Shown: piece by piece, positions 56,696-64,000 of the stretch | Position numbering within the stretch: the first letter of the stretch is position 1 | How the letters are laid out: every line of letters begins with the position of its first letter | Origin: Bettongia penicillata ogilbyi | Lineage: Eukaryota; Chordata; Mammalia; Diprotodontia; Potoroidae | DNA length: 64,000 nt | Reading direction: 5' to 3' | Assembly: GCA_023548195.1 (NCBI GenBank) | Contig: JAJHZJ010000121.1 | Span: 5,056,180 to 5,120,179, forward strand | Notes under the pieces: generated by a model | What the model was told of the DNA's origin: nothing | Database searches by the model: none | What the model saw: the letters and a program-made list of their open reading frames with translations, nothing else | Position numbers and translations under genes: made by a program

Positions 56696-57430
56696 AAAAC
56701 ATCTTCACTAAAGAAATTCATAATTGACATAATTCTGTTCATATATTTAATGAAGCTGATTTGTGCATTATATAAGTGATCAGGTGAAAGATCTTTTAAG
56801 CAATATACTTAGGAAGTCAATGTAGATGGGGCTAAGAGGGGAATATTACTAAATATCAGGTTATAATTATTTTTAAAAGTATTTCCACCTGGGGGGGAAA
56901 AACTTCTTGATGGGTTATATTCTTCACAAATTTTCAGGACCTTCATAGTTTTGCTTAAAGATATAACTGGGAACACTTGCTAGCCCTATAATCACTTCCA
57001 TCTTGTTAGTTTCCCCACATGTGACGTTATCCACACTTCTTCCCAGAGGACCCAGGGATACCTGCATTATCCATACGTGAGCCTGCTGTGGGAACTGTTA
57101 CTGAAGACCTAAGAATGATTCGGTTGTGGTCCAGCCTCTTCATGGTTATCATAAATGTAAACCCTAGCCCTACCCCAGCAAATTAAGTCCTCCTTCCCAG
57201 GAAGCGGGGTGAGGTGGGGGTGTTTCATTTGCAAGCATTTTCCTCACTCTGAAATTAATTAAACCACTACTTGATTCCTGACACATCTGCCTCTGACTTG
57301 TTTTGTTTGGCTCTGGCCATTCATAAGTTAGAGTCCGGTTCAGGTATAGTTGATACCTGAAAAGTATTTCTCTCTGTTACATACCTTACATCTTGTTATG
57401 CAGTTTTTGTCTGAAGACTTCCAATAAAAA
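56696..57430. other. Unassigned; possible LTR-like segment
   Basis: 56990-57360 is less AT-rich and contains gaaattaattaaaccactac followed by ctgacttgttttgtttggct, reminiscent of an LTR end, but lacks a partner or TSD. Otherwise nothing recognised. Confidence 0.35.
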
Positions 57431-57640
57431 AAAATCTCTTGAGGTAGTAGCCCATTCTACTTTTCCACAGCTCTAGTTGTTAGGAAGTTTCTTCTAACAA
57501 TTACACCTAATTTGCCTTCTTGCAATTTTTACCAAATTTCCTAGTTATCTACCCCTGGGTCAAAGTAACTCAAATCTTAATCCTCTAACTAATGGAAGCC
57601 CTTTAAACCCATAAAGAAAGCTAGAATATGCCCTAGAGCC
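57431..57640 (-). repeat. CR1/L3 LINE fragment
   Basis: Antisense CR1/L3 cues: ggtagtagcccattctactt, ttccacagctctagttgtta, ggaagtttcttctaacaatt, ggaagccctttaaacccata. Confidence 0.75.
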
Positions 57641-57654
57641 TCTAGTTTCTGGTT

Positions 57655-57839
57655 AGTCTCTGGTACTTAATTATCTATGTCACTTTAGGAAAGCCTCTAA
57701 GCTTTCCTGAGTCTCAGTTTCTTTTTCTATAAAATAAGGCATACTAGATGGTCTTGGAATTTTCTTTGAAATATATCCATGATACTCACAGAGCTTCAGT
57801 TTTCCCATTTGTGAAACAGAGATAATGCTAGCAAGGATT
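57655..57839 (+). repeat. SINE, 5' segment, split by the LINE at 57840
   Basis: Reads tctggtacttaattatctat, gagtctcagtttctttttct, then a second core cttcagttttcccatttgtg, aaacagagataatgctagca. The 3' remainder resumes at 59457. Confidence 0.7.
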
Positions 57840-59456
57840 GGCTGGTTGGTTGTTGTACTTCGTCTTCGAAGAGGACCAAAATGACATCACCATGATAAAA
57901 TGAAATTTCAGTGTGTCCAGCTGTGGCTGATCAGACCAGTATGAGGTTGGAATGCTCTACCACAGGTTGGGCACAGATAGTCCGGATGAATACTTGGGGT
58001 GAATATCCCCAATTTGTGCATCCTGCATTTACTTTTACTGTCTCAATTTTGGTCTGCTCAAAGAGCACAGCACCTTTTCTTATGTGGGCATGCCATGCTG
58101 AGCGGTCCTGTGCCAGTGTCTCCCATATTGCACAGTCAAATCCAAAGTTCTTGAGAGAGACCTTGAGAGTGTCCTCATATTGTTTCTTCTGGCCACTATG
58201 TGATCACTTACTCCATGCAAGTTCTCCGTAAAATAGTCTTTTTGGCAAGCGTATATTTTGCATTAGAACAATATGACCAGCCCATCGGAGCTGCGCTCTC
58301 TGAAGCATAGTTTGAAGACCTGGCAGTTCATCTCAAGCAAGGACTTCGGTGTCTGATACCTTATCATGCCAGGTAATCCTCAGAATCTTCCTAAGACAGT
58401 TCATATGGAAGCAATTCAGTTTCCTGGCATGGTGCTGGTAGAATGTCCATGTTTCACAAGCATATAACAATGAGGTCAGCACAATGGCTCTGCAGACCTT
58501 CAGTTTGGTAGTCAGTCTAATACCTCTTCTTTCCCAAACTTTTCTTCAGAGCCTTCCAAACACTGAGCTAGCTCTGGCAATGTGTGCACCAACCTCATTG
58601 TCAACGTGTGCAACATGGAAAGTACAATACCAAGGTAAGTGAACTTATCCACAGCATTCAAAACTTCTCCATTTGTTGTAACTGATAGTTCCATGTATGG
58701 ATGGTGTGGTGGTGTGGTGGCTGATGGAGCACTTGTGTTTTCCTGGTGTTAATTATTAGGCACAAATTAACACAGGCAACAGAGAATTGATCCACACTTT
58801 GTCGAATCTCAGCTTCAGAGACTGCACTGAGTGTACAATCATCTGCAAGCAGAAAATCATGCGCCAATACTCCCTCCACTTTGGTCTTGGCTTGTAGCCT
58901 TTTCAAATTGAAGAACTTACCATTAATACAGTAGTTGACCATGATTCTGTGTTCGTCCTCATTGAAAGCATTTGTCAACGTGGCTGAAAACATCGTGCTA
59001 AAAAGCATGGGAGCAAGCACACGGCCCTGTTTCACTCCATTGGTGGCTGGGAAGGCACGAGAGCTTTGTCCATTATCCAGAACCCGGGCAAACAGGCCAT
59101 CATGAAACTGACATACAATACTGAGGAACTTCTCCAGGCAACCAAATTTTGACATAATTTTCCCTAAGCCCTCATGACTAACAGTGTCAAAGGCCTTGGT
59201 CAGATCCACAAGTATGTACAGACTTCTGTTCTGCCCCTGGCATTTCTCCTGGAGTTGTCGGGCAACAAACACTATATTGACTGTTCCTTCGGCCCTTTCT
59301 GAAGCCATGTTGACTCTCACTCAGGTAGATGACCATCCTCAGGTGAAGGATTAACCTATTAAGGAGGACTGTAGCGAGAACTTTGCGAGCAACGTCTAAG
59401 AGAGAGATTTCCCTGTGATTGTTGCAGGACAATTTATTCCTTTACCCTTGTCCATC
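57840..59456 (-). mobile_element. Non-L1 LINE, 5'-truncated 1.6-kb insertion with 11-bp TSD
   Basis: In element orientation it starts inside the reverse transcriptase (KLSCNNHREISLL region) and ends with the tail tcttcgaagacgaagtacaac, aaccaacc. Flanks tagcaaggatt (57829-57839) and taacaaggatt (59457-59467) match at 10 of 11, and the surrounding sequence reads as one SINE once the insertion is removed. The coding sequence is unlike L1: it belongs to the group with GVKQGCVLAPTLFS and FADDCAL signatures. The exact clade (RTE-X-like or another) is not settled from memory. Confidence 0.85.
58512..59432 (-). pseudogene. LINE reverse transcriptase remnant
   Basis: Fragments in three frames make one C-terminal reverse transcriptase. 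The first, 59432 to about 59310, gives NHREISLLDVARKVL and SESQHGFRKGR. An extra base near 59310 shifts to the frame 59320-58658, with VARQLQEKCQGQNRSLY, VDLTKAFDTVSHEGL (catalytic Asp A motif), GVKQGRVLAPMLFS (B motif, Gly/Cys variation: R for C) and LADD at 58849-58838 (catalytic C motif, usually FADD). Another shift near 58690 leads to NAVDKFTYLG in 58694-58512. Further downstream, decayed matches to LYACETWT and RIRWQDKV-like segments extend to about 58200. The 220-codon open part is long for a fossil. No endonuclease is present. Nonfunctional. Confidence 0.88.
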
Positions 59457-59555
59457 TAACAAGGATTTCTGTGAGGTTGAAATGAGAATATATGTATGAG
59501 AATACACTTAGTAACTAAGTGGCAGTTATTATAATCATTATTACATTCTTTAGGT
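59457..59555 (+). repeat. SINE, 3' segment, continuation of 57655-57839
   Basis: Reads ttctgtgaggttgaaatgag, gaatacacttagtaactaag, tggcagttattataatcatt, the tail of the split SINE. Confidence 0.7.
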
Positions 59556-61225
59556 TTCTAATAGAATTTCCCTTTATATTTTATATTAGATAAATATTTT
59601 GTCTCTGTATTTTCCTCTTCCCCTTTTTTAATTCTTGAAGAATTTCTATTGAGAACATAGAGGGTGTTCAAAAACACGAGCTGAATCATTTGGCTAACTA
59701 ATTAAATGGACCAAATTAAGTTTCATGATCTTATGAGTCAGACTTTCCCACTAAACACATGACTCCCTTGGATATTAGAAAGTCTAGCACTTGTGAAGTT
59801 ACAGAAATTCTTTGGGGACTGAAGGCAACCAATTAGTAACTTACTGCTTCATTGCACTAAATGGTACCAAAGTAGTGCAAAGAGTTAATGCAGTGGTCAT
59901 TAATACCTGATGTATTCTTAGATATCATTCACCCCATGGGACAGTCTGACTCAGGAAATTTTCTTCACCTCACTTCATCTTTTTTATATACTTATACTTT
60001 TCTTTCTAGTTTGTAATATAGGCAATTTTCACTTTAATTCTCCCTACATTCTATGGAAATGGAACACTGGCATATGTACAGGTAGGTAAAGAAGTTCTCT
60101 GAATCTCTTAAAAAAACCAGACTTGTGATCTGATTATTTTAGGGAACTCTGGATGAAGAAATTTCCTCTACCAAGCACCCTATTGTCTTAGTTGTTGGGG
60201 TTGGGACAGGGGACGATGAGAGGCTAAGTGAATTTCAGGATTCACAGAGCCAGTATGCGATATAAAAGCACCATGAATCCACATTGTTATGGCTCTGAGG
60301 TTTACTCTCAGGGTCTACACTGCTCTTCCTCTCCTCAAGGACTTTATGGTGTAGGAGACATCATTCTGCTTTATGCAAAGAGCAGAAAGAGGCTAAAGGA
60401 TAAAAGTTACTAAAGTCATTCATACCTAAGTTTTGGCTTATTAGAAAGGGAAAAAACCAAAACAAAACCCTGCTCTTTCTCTGCATAAGGATGCATCCAT
60501 TTGCAACCCAGAGGTGAGAAACATCATTCCATGGAGTCCACATGAAAGTTTTTGACTATTATGTTCATAGCTATTTTTCTTTACTTAATTGATTTATGTA
60601 CTTTAACATGTTTTAGTATCTTTAATAGAAATCTTAGCAACTACTGAAACTGATATTAAAAGCAATTTTAATTTGCTCTTTTATTAGATTTATATTAAGT
60701 TGACTTTATCATGTCTTTTTGTTGTTGAGGATATGCTATGGATATAATGACAGATTTATTATGAATCCTTTTCCCTTTAAAAAGATGTAGCCTAAAATTA
60801 GTCTTGTGATTAAATAACTTCAGTTGTCTAACCCAACTGTTTTGTTTTAGCATCAACGCACAATTAATTAGCAGATGAAACTGTCATGTTTTATACTCAT
60901 CATTTCTAGTTCTAAAATGCTTTCCCTTCTTTTGAAAGATGAAGATGTTTAAATTACCAGTTTCACAAGTCTTTCATATTACTCATTTCATGTTTACAAG
61001 TAAAATAGATTTAGAATTTCTTCTAACTGGCATATCTCATTTGTTTAGGGAGCTGTCTCCACAAGGAGCATCTCTCCATAGGATGAAAGTACTAATTTTC
61101 TTCTCTGAAATTAAGAACAATGACTATTTTTTATATTTTTTGAGAAATATCTTCTTAATTCCCCATTATCTTTGAGCACAGTAAGACTCAGAGGAGAAAG
61201 TGTTGGAGCAGAATATGCCATGAAC
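59556..61225. other. Unassigned AT-rich sequence, repeat-poor
   Basis: No repeat recognised for about 1.6 kb. 60560-61160 is AT-rich with ATTA cores (cacaattaattagcagatg) and could be conserved noncoding sequence. Short frames at 60228, 60361 and 60939 have no protein feature. Confidence 0.4.
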
Positions 61226-61340
61226 TGTAATACAGAATAGAATTTTGGGTTCCAGTCCTGCTTTCTCCAATAACAACCTATGTAACCTTCAGAAAAGTTG
61301 CTCTTTGGGTCTCCGTTTTCTCTTTTTGGAAGCCTAATAA
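61226..61340 (+). repeat. SINE fragment
   Basis: Reads ttttgggttccagtcctgct, atgtaaccttcagaaaagtt, gggtctccgttttctctttt. Confidence 0.6.
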
Positions 61341-61592
61341 TAATAAAAATAAGGGTCATTAATAATAATACTCCAGGTACTGTACTAAGTGCTTTCTAAT
61401 TCTTTGATCTTTACTACAATCCTAGGAGAGAGGTGGATATTATTATACCCATTTTACAGTTGAGGGACCTGAGGCAAATTTTAAGTGATTTGCCCAAAGC
61501 CACAAACCTGAGTGTCTGAGGCAGGATTTGAACATCGATAGTCAGATATTCTTAACTTCAATCCCACACCTCTACTTATGGCACCATCCAGT
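61341..61592 (-). repeat. MIR-type SINE, near full length
   Basis: Antisense: aataataataaaaataaggg, ccaggtactgtactaagtgc, cccattttacagttgaggga, cctgaggcaaattttaagtg, gtctgaggcaggatttgaac, ending ggcaccatcca. Confidence 0.8.
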
Positions 61593-61802
61593 TAAGGTCA
61601 AAATTCTGATTCTAATCTCAGGGCCATTAGTCATCCTGTAAGTGAACTTGTTTGAAATACTGAGTTTCACTTGTGATTCAGTTTCTCTCCATTTTTAAGC
61701 TGAACATTGTAACAATTGCATATTTTTTATGAGTTGAGTTTATAAATGTATTCAGAAAGTTGGAGAGTCAACATGAAGCTGAGAAGAAAGACAATTATCT
61801 TT

Positions 61803-61945
61803 CAATCAAAACATATGTATTAAGTGCCTACTATGTGCCAGGTACTGTGCTTAGAGCTCAGGATACAAACAGAGGGGAAAGACAATCCCTGTCCTCAAAA
61901 GAACTTACAATATGATGGACAATACAGGTAATTATTTACACTAGG
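61803..61945 (-). repeat. L2 LINE 3' end (antisense)
   Basis: Reads tgtattaagtgcctactatg, tgccaggtactgtgcttaga, gctcaggatacaaacagagg, ccctgtcctcaaaagaactt. Confidence 0.8.
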
Positions 61946-62329
61946 ACATTTTAGGAACAGGTAAACAGCTGTAATTTCAGGGACACTGAATGTCCCCATG
62001 CTGACACCTACCTACCACTTGTGACTTCATCTAGTAATGTCACTGATGTGAGGACCCCCCACCCCCACCCCACACCCATCCAAGAGTTTTCCTCCTTCAT
62101 AGCTGAGAATTTGTATTTGCATACTGAAGATTCCCCGTATGCAGACTTCTATCTCAGTACTTGTCAATTCAGTTGAATAGTGATGTCACTGATGTGAGGA
62201 TATCACCCTCACAGTGCCAAAATCAGCGTAAATCACAACTCATTGGAAAATCTTGTGTATTACCTCCCATAAGTGCTCCAAAGAGGAAGCTAAGCTTATA
62301 GTGGGTTGATGTGCATGGTGGAGCATCTG
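61946..62329. other. Unassigned sequence with a near-repeat
   Basis: The phrase atgtcactgatgtgagga occurs at about 62036-62053 and again at about 62183-62200, so a ~145-bp spaced duplication of a short motif is present. Nothing else recognised. Confidence 0.5.
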
Positions 62330-62505
62330 AAATGTCATCAGAAAGATCAAATCCTAACACAAACATCAGCCTCCTGATCCAATCACTTAACCTTTCTCAG
62401 CCTTGGCCTCCTCATCTGTAAAATAGGAATAACATAGCATCTACTTCACAGGATAGTTGTAAGGATAGAATGAAAGAGAATATATAAAGTTCAACTCAAA
62501 TAGTA
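62330..62505 (+). repeat. tRNA-derived SINE
   Basis: Reads cagaaagatcaaatcctaac, gatccaatcacttaaccttt, ctcctcatctgtaaaatagg, cttcacaggatagttgtaag. Confidence 0.7.
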
Positions 62506-62849
62506 ACAGAGGTCCATTCAACCTTAGGCAGCATACTAACTTAGAAGGCCACATATAAATGTTGTCTATGTTTATTTTATTTTCATTTGTTAAATCTTTA
62601 TCAATTACTTTTTAATCTGTTTTTAAGGAACAGTAATATTGTGGGCCAATGAGGCAATGTGTTTGACATCCAAGCATTAAAGCAATCTAAATACTACATT
62701 GTCAACCTTAAAGCACTATATAAATGATATTGTTGTTAGAGGTATTATTGATATCCTAGTGGCCTTTGACCATTTCATGGGTATCAATGTAGTACCTATG
62801 TTGCCCATCTGATATTCTTGCCTTCTACTCCATAGGATGTTCAAGACCA

Positions 62850-63045
62850 CAAGTAAATATCTGGAAGGGACCTAAGAGGTTGTACAGTCCAGCATTCAAA
62901 TGTACAAATAAGGAAACTGAGACTCAAAGGGTAGGTATAACTTGCTCTTTTGCTAATAATCAAAAGAGCCAGACCTCAAACTTAGATGCCCTGACTTCCT
63001 TTCTACTTAGCCCAGGGTCTCTACCCACTTTCCTTCAGTTACATA
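62850..63045 (-). repeat. MIR-type SINE
   Basis: Antisense: ggaagggacctaagaggttg, caaataaggaaactgagact, caaaagagccagacctcaaa, tctacccactttccttcagt. Confidence 0.7.
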
Positions 63046-63246
63046 TATCTGGGATGATCCTTTCTTTGTAAATTCAAGCATCTAAGACATCATTGAAAAT
63101 AGGCAGAAGCCTAATTATACATATAGATTGGTCCATGGCCCTTTGATTCTTTAGTGTACCAAAAATTACTCATATGGCATTTCTGTGAGAAACTTGGTGT
63201 TAATTAAGGTGAGTTAAGCCAAGAAATGCCTTCAGATGATTTAAAA

Positions 63247-63459
63247 CAGTGGGGTCAAATACTCTTGTCTGATGCAAGTGGCTGACAACGCTCACAAATT
63301 GGCCCAAGCCAGATTAAAATGTAATTGGGAAAATTTCATAAAATGAAAATATAATAAAATAGATAATATTATACTTTAAAACTAAGTCAATATGTGGTCT
63401 GTAGGGATCCTTATGTATGGATTAGTAGTTCTCATTTCTATTTGAGTTTCACATCACTG
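63247..63459. mobile_element. Probable hAT-type MITE, 213 bp
   Basis: The left end cagtggggtcaaatac and the right end, read on the other strand, cagtgatgtgaaactc, match at 11 of 16 bases including the outer CAGTG typical of hAT terminal inverted repeats. Flanks atttaaaa (63239-63246) and attaaaag (63460-63467) are an imperfect 8-bp TSD (6 of 8), the size hAT transposases make. No coding sequence, so it is non-autonomous. Family not named. Confidence 0.65.
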
Positions 63460-63494
63460 ATTAAAAGCATTGTAGAAATTGCAAAATGTAATCC

Positions 63495-63622
63495 AGTACT
63501 TTGCATTCTTCCTGCTTAATTCTGGGTTCAGATAATGGCCCTTTTTTATCCCCAGCATGTAGTACAGTGCCAAGGATATAGTAGGAGCTTAATAAATGTT
63601 TGTTGACTAACTTGTCTAAGGC
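63495..63622 (+). repeat. L2 LINE 3' end
   Basis: Reads cccagcatgtagtacagtgc, caaggatatagtaggagctt, aataaatgtttgttgactaa. Confidence 0.85.
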
Positions 63623-63864
63623 ATACACACTAATAGAATATTCATTCAGTGCTCTCCCCATCTCAGTGATGTGGTTTGGACAATAGGGATACTTCATTTG
63701 TGTAGTTTCCAAATAGTCAGTTCCTTTGGAATAACAGTGACTCTCACTTTGAGGCCAGATGCTGTAGTCAGAACTATTGTCTGAATAGAGGGACATCTGC
63801 AAGATATCATAGAACAACTCACATTTTGATATCATACTCTGAGGTTCACAGCCTGCTTTTCATA

Positions 63865-64000
63865 AGATCATAGCTCTAGGCCTGGAAGGCCAGAGGTCAT
63901 TTAGCTTAACTCCTCATTTAAAACAGAAGAAACTGAGACCCAGAGATGTTAAGTGACTTGCCCGAAGTCACACAGCTACTTAGCATCAGAGAGATTGGGT
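63865..64000 (-). repeat. SINE, cut by the window edge
   Basis: Antisense: ctaggcctggaaggccagag, gaagaaactgagacccagag, atgttaagtgacttgcccga, agtcacacagctacttagca. Confidence 0.8.

Noticed and set aside
56990..57360. LTR-like segment
   Set aside because: Only composition and one aattaattaaacc phrase support it; no ends, TSD or partner. Kept as unassigned.
63461..63835. Minus-strand frame of 124 codons
   Set aside because: Overlaps an L2 3' end on the + strand, no motif, no splice or promoter context. Its length is possible by chance in 64 kb.
1..64000. tRNA, rRNA and snRNA genes
   Set aside because: No cloverleaf with intact A and B boxes or known small RNA sequence was seen. tRNA-like cues all belong to SINEs.

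Overview
This window is nuclear DNA of a mammal, almost certainly a marsupial. The evidence is AT-rich sequence, dense L1-type retrotransposons whose ORF1 and ORF2 products are recognisable but diverged from placental L1, L2 and CR1/L3 fossils, and SINEs of the marsupial MAR1 type (conserved cues: gcagctaggtggcacagtg, ctggagtcaggaagacctg, aatggcaaaccactccagta). I found no exon, tRNA, rRNA or intact cellular gene. The region reads as intergenic or intronic. The species cannot be fixed by reading alone. All family assignments rest on remembered consensus patterns, not on a search.

Layout. 0.14-3.06 kb: ORF1-only L1 ('half-L1'), copy 1 (+). 3.1-8.7 kb: SINE cluster, SINE pair at 5.4-5.95 kb, otherwise unassigned sequence. 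8.75-9.3 kb: L1 3' end with a target-site duplication (TSD). 9.4-12.5 kb: fossil SINEs, a CR1/L3 fragment split by a SINE, L2 remnants. 12.56-13.02 kb (-) and 13.13-15.76 kb (+): two half-L1 insertions 112 bp apart, each with a TSD. 16.8-22.3 kb: a decayed L1 with 5'UTR, ORF1, a long inter-ORF spacer, partial ORF2, an unrelated block and an L1 3' end. 22.3-28.1 kb: L2 fragments, one L2 split by a SINE and by an opposite L2. 28.16-30.45 kb: half-L1 copy 3. 30.5-35.5 kb: L2, SINEs, L1 3' ends. 35.5-42.6 kb: L2, MAR1 SINEs and a repeat-poor AT-rich interval. 42.69-43.37 kb: an isolated L1 5' end (-). 45.60-48.58 kb: a complete, recent half-L1 (-) with an intact 368-codon ORF1, CpG-rich 5'UTR, 25-nt A-tail and perfect 16-bp TSD. 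49.05-57.4 kb: candidate LTR, unassigned sequence, SINEs and L2 split by SINEs. 57.84-59.46 kb: a non-L1 LINE reverse-transcriptase fragment (-) inserted into a SINE. 59.5-64 kb: unassigned sequence, SINEs, L2 and a probable hAT MITE.

The main biological theme is a lineage of L1-derived elements that keep the L1 promoter-like 5' end, ORF1 (RNA-binding chaperone) and an L1-like 3' end but lack ORF2. They must rely on an autonomous L1's endonuclease/reverse transcriptase in trans. Half-L1 (HAL1) elements are known in mammals, so the class is not new. The youngest copy here is unusually complete, and its 3' region is visibly homologous to the inter-ORF spacer of the L1 in the same window, which suggests how the family arose.
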